Source of the DNA: Clostridium sp. CAG:1000
GTDB lineage: Bacteria > Bacillota_I > Bacilli_A > RF39 > UBA660
Reading direction: 5' to 3'
Length of the DNA: 64,000 bases
Assembly (NCBI GenBank): GCA_000436975.1
Contig: HG000340.1
Span: 1-64,000 of the forward strand
Numbering within the stretch: position 1 is the stretch's first letter; every line of letters begins with the position of its first letter. The notes below the pieces were generated by a model, which saw only the letters and a list, made by a program, of their open reading frames with translations, ran no database searches and had not been told where the DNA came from. Shown here in pieces: positions 8,295-15,539 of this stretch. Made by a program: the position numbers and the translations under genes.

Positions 8295-8310
8295 GTTAAC
8301 TTTTACTTTT
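8274..8310 (+). terminator. Terminator at the end of tyrS
   Basis: A 12-bp inverted repeat AAAGTTAACTTA / TAAGTTAACTTT (8274-8285, 8292-8303) with a six-base loop runs into a T-rich tail. The stem includes the last codons and stop of tyrS. Confidence 0.8.
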
Positions 8311-8353
8311 AATAAATATTTTAATGTTATATAATAATAATAGAGGTGAATAT

Positions 8354-9040
8354 ATGAAATATACTGAAGAGAGAAAACCTATTATTAATATATTATTCTT
8401 TGCATTATCTATGGCTTGTTTATTTGTTATGCCATCAGTATTTTATACAATAATGCGTATGTTCTTTGAAGATAGTTTAACATTACAGTTCTTAAGTGAA
8501 TTATTTGCTATTGTATTATTATTTTTAATATATTATAAAGATTTAATAAAAGAGTTTAAAATATATATTAAAAACTTTAAGAAAAATATACCAATTATGT
8601 TAAAATATTATATATTAGGTATATTAATAATGATTGTGAGTAATTTATTTATAAGTATGATAATTGGAGAGGTATCATCAAATGAATCTGCTGTTAGAGA
8701 AAATTTATTTGCATTTCCAGTTTATACAATGTTAAGTATAATGATAGTAGCACCGTTAAGTGAGGAGTTAGTATTTAGAAAAAGTATAAGCCCATTAATT
8801 AAGAACAAATGGATTTATGCAGTGGTTTGTGGTTTATTATTTGGAGGAGCTCACCTTTTAGCTGGTGAATTTGAATTAATAAATTTATTATATTTAATAC
8901 CTTATGGTAGTTTAGGATTTGTATTTGCTCTTATGAATAGGGAAACTAAGACAACGTTCTCGTCTATTACTATGCATTGTATTCATAATACATTTACAGG
9001 TTTATTACTTTTAATAACTTATTCGTTAGGTGTGTTATAG
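8354..9040 (+). CDS. CPBP family intramembrane metalloprotease
   Basis: A 228-aa multi-pass membrane protein with the three CPBP (CAAX-protease/Abi) motifs: EELVFRK near 145 (EExxxR), FGGAHL near 172 (FxxxH) and HCIHN near 215 (HxxxN). About six to seven hydrophobic segments are visible. Bacterial members are linked to bacteriocin self-immunity or membrane proteolysis; the substrate here is unknown. GAGGTGA precedes the ATG at 8354. The next gene begins immediately after its stop, so the two are probably co-transcribed. Confidence 0.85.
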   Translation: MKYTEERKPIINILFFALSMACLFVMPSVFYTIMRMFFEDSLTLQFLSELFAIVLLFLIYYKDLIKEFKIYIKNFKKNIPIMLKYYILGILIMIVSNLFISMIIGEVSSNESAVRENLFAFPVYTMLSIMIVAPLSEELVFRKSISPLIKNKWIYAVVCGLLFGGAHLLAGEFELINLLYLIPYGSLGFVFALMNRETKTTFSSITMHCIHNTFTGLLLLITYSLGVL

Positions 9041-9904
9041 ATGGAAGAAGAAAAGAAAAAATTTCACAAATTTTTGAATTTTATATTGTTCATTATTATT
9101 CTTTCATTAGGAATAGTTTTTTATTCTAAATATGTTGGGGTAAAAGGACTAATAGTTAAAGAATATAGAATTGAAAGTAATATACTAACTAAAAACTTTA
9201 GTGGTCTTAAAATAGTTCATTTTTCTGATCTTTTATATAAGTCTACTGTAGATAGAGATGATATTAAAAAACTAATTAATAAAATTAATACTCTTAGACC
9301 TGATATTATTGTGTTTACAGGAGACTTAATAAATAAAAACGTGAAGATTACTAATGATGATAGGGAATTTATAATTAATTCATTAACTAAGATGCATGCA
9401 TCTATTGGTAAATATGCAGTGTATGGAGACTATGACTATAGTATTGATAACTATGAAAGTATAATGACTAAAAGTAATTTTAAAGTTTTAAATAATTCAT
9501 ATGATGAGGTACTTTATAAGACAGATGAACCATTATATGTTGTAGGACTACCTAGTTCTATTAAAGACACAGTTAAAATAAATGAAGCTTTTAGTTTCTA
9601 TAAAGATGAAGATAGAAGATATATTATTTGCTTAGTACATGATGGTCAAACTATTAAATATTTAGATGATAGTAATTATGAAGTTGATTTAATATTAGGA
9701 GGACATTCACTTAATGGAAGTGTTGTTATACCATATTATGGACCATTATTTGTAGATAAAGACTCAGGTAAATATTATCAAGAGGAATATACAAAAGGTA
9801 TTACTAAGATATTTATATCAAGTGGTATAGGTACTAATAAATATAGTTATAGATTTAATAATAAACCTTCAATTAACTTATATCGTTTAAAAGCACAGTC
9901 TTAA
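9041..9904 (+). CDS. Membrane-anchored metallophosphoesterase-like protein with degenerate metal site
   Basis: One N-terminal membrane helix (residues about 11-28) is followed by a YkuE-like calcineurin fold. The expected motifs are altered: SDLLYKS where SDxH is usual, TGDLIN intact, GDYDY where GNHDY is usual, and GGHSLNGS where GHTHGG is usual, while VHDG keeps a histidine. Several metal ligands are therefore missing, suggesting a weak or non-catalytic member. The start codon abuts the protease stop and translation may be coupled. In YkuE-type enzymes the substrates are cell-envelope phosphodiesters, but that cannot be assumed here. Confidence 0.7.
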   Translation: MEEEKKKFHKFLNFILFIIILSLGIVFYSKYVGVKGLIVKEYRIESNILTKNFSGLKIVHFSDLLYKSTVDRDDIKKLINKINTLRPDIIVFTGDLINKNVKITNDDREFIINSLTKMHASIGKYAVYGDYDYSIDNYESIMTKSNFKVLNNSYDEVLYKTDEPLYVVGLPSSIKDTVKINEAFSFYKDEDRRYIICLVHDGQTIKYLDDSNYEVDLILGGHSLNGSVVIPYYGPLFVDKDSGKYYQEEYTKGITKIFISSGIGTNKYSYRFNNKPSINLYRLKAQS

Positions 9905-9916
9905 CTGCGCTTTTTT
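9890..9916 (+). terminator. Terminator after the phosphoesterase-like gene
   Basis: AAAGCACAGT / ACTGCGCTTT stem with one mismatch, four-base loop, then six T's; it overlaps the stop codon. Confidence 0.8.
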
Positions 9917-9940
9917 CATAATATAGTATAGAGGTGGGTT

Positions 9941-10102
9941 ATGTATACAAATTTTAAATATGGCCATGATAGGTTTGCACCATTTGCAGGTCCATTTTTA
10001 CTAGGCGCTTTAGCAGGTGGTGTTTCAGTAGGAATATTTAATCCATATAGACCAAGACCAGTTTATTATCAAAGTCCATATGGATATTATCCTTATTATT
10101 AA
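9941..10102 (+). CDS. Very small Tyr/Pro-rich membrane-associated protein (53 aa)
   Basis: A short frame has a good GAGGTGG ribosome site and ATG at 9941. Residues 14-33 are a hydrophobic, glycine-rich segment (PFAGPFLLGALAGGVSVGIF) and residues 34-53 are Pro/Tyr-rich, ending GYYPYY. The composition recalls small coat or membrane proteins of spore-forming Bacilli (YjcZ-like and similar), though there is no clear homology. It lies between two terminators, so it is an independent transcript or read-through from the upstream gene. Confidence 0.65.
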   Translation: MYTNFKYGHDRFAPFAGPFLLGALAGGVSVGIFNPYRPRPVYYQSPYGYYPYY

Positions 10103-10105
10103 TAA

Positions 10106-10138
10106 AAAATAGTAATTCAATTTCTGAATTACTATTTT
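10106..10138. terminator. Bidirectional terminator
   Basis: A 14-bp perfect inverted repeat (10106-10119 with 10125-10138), loop ATTTC, flanked by A's and T's. It serves the 53-aa gene and the minus-strand EIIB-like gene. Confidence 0.85.
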
Positions 10139-10443
10139 AAATCTATCATGTATTTTTTTAATTGTTTTGAGTTAGGGCCAAATAATATTTTTAATTGATT
10201 ATCAATTTCAACTATACCTTTAGCTCCTAATTTTTGTATACCTTCTTTGTTAACTAATGTTGTATCTTTTACAGTTACTTTAAGTCTTGATAAATTCATT
10301 TGAACATCAATAATATTATCTTTTCCACCTAAATATTGAATTAATTTATTAATTTCAATATGAAAGTCTTCCTTTCTAATTTTAACTATTACTAAAGATA
10401 TAACTATTAATATAACTAATATTAAAACATATTGCCAAATCAT
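10132..10443 (-). CDS. Membrane-anchored PTS EIIB-like domain lacking the phosphorylated cysteine
   Basis: The 103-aa protein has one N-terminal membrane helix (residues 4-21) and a single domain like the glucose-family PTS EIIB: LIQYLGGKDNIIDVQMNLSRL, then VKD, LGAKGIVEI and ILFGPNSKQL. In active EIIB this stretch reads like C-(I/A)-T-R-L; here the cysteine position is Asn (MNLSRL). It therefore cannot carry the phosphocysteine and has no EIIC partner nearby. A structural or sensory role is inferred. It is the last gene of a minus-strand operon, with an AGGAGG site overlapping the upstream gene's stop. Confidence 0.75.
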   Translation of the reverse strand: MIWQYVLILVILIVISLVIVKIRKEDFHIEINKLIQYLGGKDNIIDVQMNLSRLKVTVKDTTLVNKEGIQKLGAKGIVEIDNQLKILFGPNSKQLKKYMIDLK

Positions 10444-10455
10444 ATATATTTCCTC

Positions 10456-11040
10456 CTATAAAGAACTATTTGTACTACCTAAGTATTCATCAAAGTAGTT
10501 ACCAATTTTTTCTTTAAAACTATTTATTTTTTCTTCTGTCCAATATTCATTTGGAAGAATAGGGTTAGTCATTAGAGATGTTTCATTATCAAATGATAAT
10601 ATTTTTCCCTCTTTAACTATTACTAGTGTAGGAGCATAAAGTCTATAACTTCCAGTATCATCTAAAAATAAATAATCATCAAGTCTATTAACTAATTTTT
10701 TATATTTTTCAGTATTGCTTTCTCTTATAGATTTAAAATTATAATAATAAATAATATCTATATTTTTTGAAACAGCAACATCATTTAAATATTTGACATA
10801 ATTTTGACACCAGCTACTTTCAGGAAAACCTAAAAATATAATACCAGTTCCTTTATCTAGTGTAATTAATATATCATCTATACTTTTATATACAAATACA
10901 TTATTTTCATCTATTAAATTATATTCATTATTAAAGTTATTATTAACTTTAACTGTTGCTGGTGGCTTACAATATTTATATATAAGTAAAGCACCTATTA
11001 CTGCGATAAAAACAATACCTAATATTTTTGCTTTTTTCAT
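10456..11040 (-). CDS. Membrane-tethered thioredoxin-fold protein
   Basis: A 194-aa protein starting at ATG 11040 (GAGGAAGTG site upstream; a start ten codons earlier has no ribosome site). Residues 5-25 are a hydrophobic anchor. Residues 65-190 look like a thioredoxin fold: GIIFLGFPESSWCQNYV places a single cysteine where CxxC would lie, followed by LYAPTLVIVKEGKI with the cis-proline region. It resembles bacteriocin-transport accessory (Bta) type thioredoxins, but the first cysteine is serine, so at most a monothiol chemistry is possible. It sits 12 bases upstream of the EIIB-like gene. Confidence 0.65.
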   Translation of the reverse strand: MKKAKILGIVFIAVIGALLIYKYCKPPATVKVNNNFNNEYNLIDENNVFVYKSIDDILITLDKGTGIIFLGFPESSWCQNYVKYLNDVAVSKNIDIIYYYNFKSIRESNTEKYKKLVNRLDDYLFLDDTGSYRLYAPTLVIVKEGKILSFDNETSLMTNPILPNEYWTEEKINSFKEKIGNYFDEYLGSTNSSL

Positions 11041-11095
11041 AAACTCACTTCCTCTATAATATTTTATCATAAATTAATTAAATAAAAAAGACTAA

Positions 11096-11806
11096 TTATT
11101 TATATAATTGGTCCATAATAGATTCATCTTTATGTTTACTATAATATTCTATATCAAAAGATCTAGTTATAATTTCATTAAATGATTTACCTAATTTTTT
11201 TCTTTTCTTAACTTTTATGTATTTTGGATTATATCTTGTTTCTTTGTGTCTTTTAATATAATCAAGTAATGCTATTAAACATGATATAGTTATTATTGAA
11301 CTAAGAATGATAATATAAAAATCAGTGTTAATAATAATATATTTTATTACTTTTCCATTTATGCCTATCTTTGGAATGCTTAATAATATGAAACTCAATA
11401 TTACACATATATCTAATATGACAGTTTTAACTTTACCAACATTAGTTGATTTAACATTACCTCCATGTTTATATGTTAAATAACTTATATATAATATTAG
11501 TATTTCTATAATTAATGGTGGAATCATATATCTATACTCTATACCAAGAAGAATAAAAACTATTGCATTTAGAACTTTATCACTTAAAGCATCCATACTA
11601 CATCCAAAGAATGTTGATATTTTAAGTTTTCTTGCTAAAAAGCCATCTAATGCATCACTTAAAAATAAAAATATAGTTAATATTGCTACTACGTTAATAC
11701 CATATAAATGATATATAAATGGTAATAACAGTGCTCCTAAAAGCCTACACAATGTTATTGCATTAACTATAATTAATTCAATTGTTTTAGTAATACTATA
11801 TTTCAT
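11096..11806 (-). CDS. CDP-alcohol phosphatidyltransferase (PgsA-like)
   Basis: A 236-aa integral membrane enzyme with the CDP-OH-P signature DALDGFLAR followed by GCSMDALSD (residues about 53-80), including all three aspartates plus the DG pair. About six membrane segments are visible. Such enzymes exchange the CMP of CDP-diacylglycerol for an alcohol, for example glycerol-3-phosphate in phosphatidylglycerol synthesis. A 45-residue basic tail is longer than in typical PgsA. The mRNA appears leaderless: the -10 box ends six bases before the ATG and no ribosome site exists. Confidence 0.82.
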   Translation of the reverse strand: MKYSITKTIELIIVNAITLCRLLGALLLPFIYHLYGINVVAILTIFLFLSDALDGFLARKLKISTFFGCSMDALSDKVLNAIVFILLGIEYRYMIPPLIIEILILYISYLTYKHGGNVKSTNVGKVKTVILDICVILSFILLSIPKIGINGKVIKYIIINTDFYIIILSSIITISCLIALLDYIKRHKETRYNPKYIKVKKRKKLGKSFNEIITRSFDIEYYSKHKDESIMDQLYK

Positions 11807-11812
11807 ATGAAT

Positions 11813-11841
11813 ATTTTATGAAATAAGTTTCTTTTTGTCAA
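11813..11841 (-). promoter_or_regulatory. Promoter of the PgsA-like gene, predicted leaderless start
   Basis: On the minus strand: TTGACA, 17 bases, TAAAAT, then six bases and the ATG at 11806. Transcription should begin at or next to the A of the start codon. Confidence 0.75.
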
Positions 11842-11846
11842 TATAC

Positions 11847-11875
11847 TAGAAATATCTTTTATATTATGATATAAT
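11847..11875 (+). promoter_or_regulatory. Promoter of ssrA
   Basis: TAGAAA, 17 bases, TATAAT (11870-11875) with TG at 11867-11868. The predicted start is within a few bases of the mature tmRNA 5' end. Confidence 0.65.
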
Positions 11876-11885
11876 CTATATGAAT

Positions 11886-12237
11886 TGGGGCTGCATTGAT
11901 TCGACAGAATTATGTTTTGTTTGGGCGCAGGTAGTAGGCATACTATAAATGCAAAAATAAAATAATCGGAAACGATTTTAAATTCTCTCCAGCTTTTGCT
12001 TAATTAGTTAAAAGAGGAGCTTCCACTTAGTCTTTACTTGCGAGGTTAAGAATGGGAGTCATAAAGCAAGTTATATTATAAATTTGTTTGTGGTTTATAA
12101 TGAAAAATGAGCAAACTTTGAATAATAAGAGAAGTTGGCAATCTACATTATTATTTGAGGATAAAAACCAACTAAACCTGTAGAAGACCAAATGAAATGA
12201 ATTTTGGACAGGAGTTCGCTACTCCTCAGCTCCACCA
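11886..12237 (+). ncRNA. ssrA: tmRNA (ssrA)
   Basis: The 5' end GGGGCTG...ATTCGACAG and 3' end GGACAGGAGTTCGCTACTCC...CAGCTCCACCA form the tRNA-like domain with encoded CCA. The tag frame ends at TAA 12001-12003 and reads ...NDFKFSPAFA, an alanine-ended, mycoplasma-like hydrophobic degron. The exact resume codon is not certain; the frame is open from at least 11953 (KNKIIGNDFK...). It rescues ribosomes stalled on broken mRNAs and tags the peptides for proteolysis. Length is about 352 nt, as expected. Confidence 0.95.
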
Positions 12238-12249
12238 AAATAAATAATT

Positions 12250-12270
12250 ACAATCTTATGATTGTTTTTT
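12250..12270 (+). terminator. Terminator after ssrA
   Basis: ACAATC / GATTGT stem, loop TTAT, then six T's. Confidence 0.8.
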
Positions 12271-12290
12271 AATTGAAAAAATATTATAAT
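12262..12290 (+). promoter_or_regulatory. Promoter of the tRNA pair, -35 inside the ssrA terminator
   Basis: TTGTTT (12262-12267), 17 bases, TATAAT (12285-12290), ending 11 bases before tRNA-Gln. The -35 box is the right arm of the preceding terminator. Confidence 0.6.
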
Positions 12291-12301
12291 TAAATAGTAA
12301 T

Positions 12302-12375
12302 TGCCCCATGGCCAAGTGGTAAGGCTCTGGACTCTGACTCCAGCATCATAGGTTCGAATCCTATTGGGGCAACCA
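12302..12375 (+). tRNA. tRNA-Gln (anticodon CTG)
   Basis: Cloverleaf: acceptor TGCCCCA / TGGGGCA, discriminator A, encoded CCA, D-arm GCC...GGC, anticodon arm CTGGA-CTCTGAC-TCCAG with anticodon CTG, T-loop TTCGAAT. CTG is the less usual glutamine anticodon; a TTG tRNA must exist elsewhere to read CAA. Confidence 0.93.
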
Positions 12376-12376
12376 T

Positions 12377-12452
12377 GCTGAAATAGCTCAATTGGTAGAG
12401 CAACTGAATCGTAATCAGTAGGTTGGGGGTTCGATTCCTCTTTTCAGCACCA
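12377..12452 (+). tRNA. tRNA-Thr (anticodon CGT)
   Basis: Cloverleaf: acceptor GCTGAAA / TTTCAGC, discriminator A, encoded CCA, D-arm GCTC...GAGC, anticodon arm ACTGA-ATCGTAA-TCAGT with anticodon CGT, T-loop TTCGATT. One base separates it from tRNA-Gln, so both come from one transcript. CGT reads ACG, a rare codon in so AT-rich a genome. Confidence 0.93.
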
Positions 12453-12570
12453 GATTGATAAGATACTTGGATATATTCTAAGATTAAATAATAGACTATT
12501 AATAAAAACATTGAAATAGTGGATAGATTCACATAAAAAATGCTTTAGGCTACAACCTGACAATATAATA

Positions 12571-12610
12571 AAAAGCGTTTATTCTTTGTATAAAGGAATA
12601 GGCGTTTTAT
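12571..12610 (+). other. Hairpin directly before the 66-aa frame
   Basis: TTATTCTTT, loop GTAT, AAAGGAATAG forms an imperfect stem extended by AAAAGCG and GCGTTTT, ending at the ATG of the next frame. The only candidate ribosome site (AAAGGA) lies in the stem, so translation may be limited. Confidence 0.45.
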
Positions 12611-12900
12611 ATGAGTTTTGATGTAGAGTATTATAAAAAACAAATAAAATTTAGGGATGAAATTTTAAAAGCAACTAAAAGGCTTGAAGAATTATTGCCT
12701 CAACAATCAGAACAAATAGAAAAAGAGAAAGAATCACTACAATCATATAAGTCATTATATAAAGAAGACTTGGGAGAAACTATTGGGTTGGAAGATGTTG
12801 TCTTGACTTAGACATTTCTCTTCTTGATTATGTCACTATTATGGATTCGATTGAAAAAAAGACTGATGAAAATAATATTAAATTAAAACTCGGTAAATAA
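12611..12900 (+). pseudogene. Probable frameshifted small gene after the tRNAs
   Basis: The frame from ATG 12611 encodes 66 helical, Glu/Lys-rich residues (MSFDVEYYKKQIKFRDEIL...) and stops at 12811. A second frame overlapping that end continues coherently as LDISLLDYVTIMDSIEKK...KLKLGK to a stop at 12898-12900, where a terminator begins. The simplest reading is one 95-residue coiled-coil-like protein broken by a single-base shift near 12800. Position right after two tRNAs suggests a relic of an integrated element. No family recognised; the 66-aa product could also be a genuine short protein. Confidence 0.5.
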
Positions 12901-12918
12901 TTATCGAGTTTTAATATA
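12883..12918 (+). terminator. Terminator after the frameshifted ORF
   Basis: TTAAAACTCG / CGAGTTTTAA stem (12883-12892, 12905-12914) around an AT-rich loop, containing the stop of the second frame. The T-tail is weak on the plus strand. Confidence 0.6.
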
Positions 12919-12959
12919 CAATTTAATTAAATAATGTTATTATATTTTTGAGGTGTACT

Positions 12960-13388
12960 ATGGAAAATTTAGAAACAATATTAAACTTATCATGGGAGAA
13001 AAGGACTTGCTATAAAGAATTAAAAGAAAAATGGACATATGAAAAGCCATATATAGGTCAAAGTGCAGTAACAGCACTTGTTGTTAATGATTTATTTGGT
13101 GGGTATATAATGAAAGTTAGAGTCGATGGTAAAAAGCACTATTATAATGTTGTTGAAGGAAATATTATTGATTATACAGCAAAACAATATGAAGATGGAC
13201 TTATCAATTATGCAGAGGGTAAACTTGCATATAGAGGAAGAATATTAAAAGATTATGATACTAAAAGTAGATATTATATATTAGTTCAAAATGTTAAACA
13301 TAATATCGAATTATTTAATGAAGAAGAATATAATAAAAGAGAAACTAAAATACATGAATTAAAATTAAATGAATGGGTTGAGGATTAA
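12960..13388 (+). CDS. YunG-like conserved protein
   Basis: The 142-aa protein has the layout of the Bacillus YunG-like family: SWEKRTCYKELKEKW, then GQSAVTALVVNDLFGG near residue 40 and HYYNVVEGNIIDYTAKQY near 65. The Cys-Tyr, Gly-Gln-x-Ala-Val-Thr-Ala and His-Tyr-x-Asn positions look like a papain-type or transglutaminase-like Cys-His arrangement, but no activity is established and I infer none. GAGGTG precedes the ATG at 12960. It is monocistronic with its own terminator. Confidence 0.7.
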   Translation: MENLETILNLSWEKRTCYKELKEKWTYEKPYIGQSAVTALVVNDLFGGYIMKVRVDGKKHYYNVVEGNIIDYTAKQYEDGLINYAEGKLAYRGRILKDYDTKSRYYILVQNVKHNIELFNEEEYNKRETKIHELKLNEWVED

Positions 13389-13402
13389 TCCTTGACTTTT
13401 TT
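13377..13402 (+). terminator. Terminator after the YunG-like gene
   Basis: GTTGAGGAT / ATCCTTGAC inverted repeat followed by six T's; the stem covers the stop codon. Confidence 0.75.
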
Positions 13403-13450
13403 AATTTATAAAATCTTGATAAAAAAATAGACAACTATATGTAAAGTGTG

Positions 13451-13479
13451 TTTTTGAAAGATATCTGTTGTGATATAAT
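13451..13479 (+). promoter_or_regulatory. Promoter of the 148-aa gene and gpmA
   Basis: TTTTTG, 17 bases, TATAAT (13474-13479) with TG at 13471-13472 (extended -10), 21 bases before the start codon. Confidence 0.65.
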
Positions 13480-13500
13480 AAAGTTGAACAGGAGGAAAAT

Positions 13501-13947
13501 ATGGCTAAAAGTGATGAAAAAATATATGGAATTTATTCAGGCTCATTACAGTTGCCTGAAATGATAGATAAATTAAATGAAGTTGATTTATATTTACAAA
13601 TAGATGCTTTAAAGGAAAATATATATTGGAAGTATAAAATGGCAAGCGCTGCACATAGCCAATTAAATACTACTGAGGATGATTACGCACTTGAATATTT
13701 GATTTACAAGACTAAGAAATTTGGTACTAAGATACCTGAACCTAAAAGAGGTCAACATATTAGAATAACAGAAGAATATGAAAGATGGTATGAGTATTAT
13801 GAAAATCATTTTAAAAAGAATTTGACTGAAGAAGAATGGAATGAATTTTTAATAAAAAAATATAATAATGAAGATGTAAGTGAATTTTTACCAAGTGGTA
13901 AATGGAAAGGTTTTACCCATATTAGAAGATTAAAGGAGAAATTATGA
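13501..13947 (+). CDS. Hypothetical protein upstream of gpmA
   Basis: A 148-aa soluble protein rich in Tyr, Trp, Lys and Glu, with no signal peptide or membrane helix. AGGAGG precedes the ATG. Its stop overlaps the gpmA start (ATGA), so the two are translationally coupled and likely act in the same process or simply share a promoter. Predicted largely helical, with aromatic clusters (YERWYEYYENHF). I do not recognise a family or catalytic motif. Confidence 0.65.
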   Translation: MAKSDEKIYGIYSGSLQLPEMIDKLNEVDLYLQIDALKENIYWKYKMASAAHSQLNTTEDDYALEYLIYKTKKFGTKIPEPKRGQHIRITEEYERWYEYYENHFKKNLTEEEWNEFLIKKYNNEDVSEFLPSGKWKGFTHIRRLKEKL

Positions 13948-14627
13948 TATTAGTTTTGCTAAGACATGGACAAAGTATATGGAATAAAGAAAATAAGTTT
14001 ACTGGATGGACTGATGTTGATTTAACTGAAGAAGGAAAAAAGGAGGCTCATAAAGCAGGTATATTATTAAAGACAAAAGAATATACTTTTGATGTGGCGT
14101 TTTCATCAGTATTAAAAAGAGCTAATGATACATTAGATATTGTATTAAAAGAGCTTAATTTAAATATACCTATACATTATAGCTATAAACTAAATGAAAG
14201 ACATTATGGGGCTTTACAAGGCCTAAACAAGGATGAAACAAGAAAAAAATATGGGGAAGAACAAGTTCATTTATGGAGACGTAGTGCTTCTGTTAGACCA
14301 CCGTTACTTGATATAAATGACTCTAGATATCCAGGAAATGATATTAAATATGGGGACCTTTCTGAAAATGAATTACCAAAGGGAGAATGCTTATTAGACA
14401 CGATGAAAAGAACAGTTGAGTATTATGAATCAGATATTAAAAAAGAATTACTTCAAAATAAAAATGTTTTAGTAGTGGCTCATGGTAATAGTTTAAGATC
14501 AATAATTAAATATTTAGAAAATATAAGTGATGAAGATATCATGAATATTGAATTACCAACTGGGGTACCTTATATATATGAAATGAATGAAAAATTAGAG
14601 ATTATTAATAAGTTCTTTCTTAAATAA
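13944..14627 (+). CDS. gpmA: 2,3-bisphosphoglycerate-dependent phosphoglycerate mutase
   Basis: The 227-aa protein has the histidine-phosphatase fold of dPGM: catalytic LLRHGQSIWN at residues 5-14, FTGWTDVDLTEEG, the acid ERHYGALQGLNK near 90, and VAHGNSLR near 180 with the second histidine. It interconverts 3- and 2-phosphoglycerate in glycolysis. The C-terminal LPTGVPYIYE is typical. Length is slightly below the 228-250 aa norm. It overlaps the upstream gene by four bases. Confidence 0.95.
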   Translation: MILVLLRHGQSIWNKENKFTGWTDVDLTEEGKKEAHKAGILLKTKEYTFDVAFSSVLKRANDTLDIVLKELNLNIPIHYSYKLNERHYGALQGLNKDETRKKYGEEQVHLWRRSASVRPPLLDINDSRYPGNDIKYGDLSENELPKGECLLDTMKRTVEYYESDIKKELLQNKNVLVVAHGNSLRSIIKYLENISDEDIMNIELPTGVPYIYEMNEKLEIINKFFLK

Positions 14628-14662
14628 AAAAAATATTATATAATATAGAAAAAGGAGATATT

Positions 14663-15472
14663 ATGACATATGAGAAGTTAAAAGCTACTGTTGATAAAAA
14701 GATTAATGGTAGTGGTAGTAATATAGAATTATCAGCATTAGAATTATATAAAGGTAGTATACAAGGCTTAGAGGTTATACAAAGTGTAATAGCAGATGAT
14801 TTTTTTGTAGAGTCAATGAATTATTTACAGGGATATGGAAGAAAATTTTCTAAAAGGATAGCAAAAATAGATGGTAAGAAGAGTCCATTTATGACAAGCG
14901 CTCAATATTTTACTGATACTAGAAACAAAATGATGTTTCCTCTTGTGATTGATGATAATGGTAAGACTAGAAATTGTGCTCTTGAAACATATGTATCTGA
15001 TCATGAATTAAAATACAATATTTATTTTGATAATATGCATGATGAAGAAAATGATAAATATATTGTAAAATATGTTGAATTATTTTTAAAATCTTTTGGA
15101 AAAGAAATAAAAGATAGAATAGAGGCATTAGATATATTAACTAAAACATATAATGTTACATTTAATGGTTTTGATATTCATAAGGCAGATAAATATCAAG
15201 TAATAGATGATGGGATATTTAGAGTAACATTTGAAAGCTCGTCTGATAAGAGAAATTTAAATGTAAATATTGGTTTTAATACTACAGAACTTCAAGTTTT
15301 AAGTAATAAAGAATATTTATCTAAAGAGTCTATAAAAACATACATGGAATCAAATAAAGATAAAATATTATCTAATATAAAAGTAAATTCAAATGATTTA
15401 AATTCTTTCTATGCGAGTATAGCTAGAATAACTAAAAGACGTAAAAAAGAAGACGAAATTATTAAGAAGTAA
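14663..15472 (+). CDS. Hypothetical protein (269 aa)
   Basis: A soluble 269-aa protein with AAAGGAG before the ATG at 14663. No signal peptide or membrane segment is present. Residues 1-60 are helical; the middle has beta-rich stretches (FPLVIDDNGKTRNCALETYV), and the C-terminus is strongly basic (ITKRRKKEDEIIKK), which could contact nucleic acid or membrane. It is followed by an inverted repeat that may end the gpmA-region transcript. Family not recognised. Confidence 0.65.
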   Translation: MTYEKLKATVDKKINGSGSNIELSALELYKGSIQGLEVIQSVIADDFFVESMNYLQGYGRKFSKRIAKIDGKKSPFMTSAQYFTDTRNKMMFPLVIDDNGKTRNCALETYVSDHELKYNIYFDNMHDEENDKYIVKYVELFLKSFGKEIKDRIEALDILTKTYNVTFNGFDIHKADKYQVIDDGIFRVTFESSSDKRNLNVNIGFNTTELQVLSNKEYLSKESIKTYMESNKDKILSNIKVNSNDLNSFYASIARITKRRKKEDEIIKK

Positions 15473-15480
15473 CCTTCGAT

Positions 15481-15509
15481 TTGATTTTAATAAGCAAATA
15501 TGGTATAAT
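15481..15509 (+). promoter_or_regulatory. Promoter of the secreted lysozyme-like gene
   Basis: TTGATT (15481-15486), 17 bases, TATAAT (15504-15509) with TGG just before it. An inverted repeat (about 15489-15525) brackets the -10 box. Confidence 0.75.
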
Positions 15510-15530
15510 ACATATTGCTTATTTTTTGAA
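15489..15530 (+). repeat. Inverted repeat around the -10 box
   Basis: AATAAGCAAATATG and CATATTGCTTATT are complementary but for one extra base; the loop holds TATAAT and a T-run follows. It could be a terminator for the upstream gene, an operator, or both. Confidence 0.55.
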
Positions 15531-15539
15531 GGAGAAAAA

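Noticed and set aside
12290..12532. Minus-strand frame covering the two tRNAs
   Set aside because: The frame is made of the complement of the tRNA genes, including the RNRTPN and MLESESRALPLGH patterns known from mis-annotated tRNAs.
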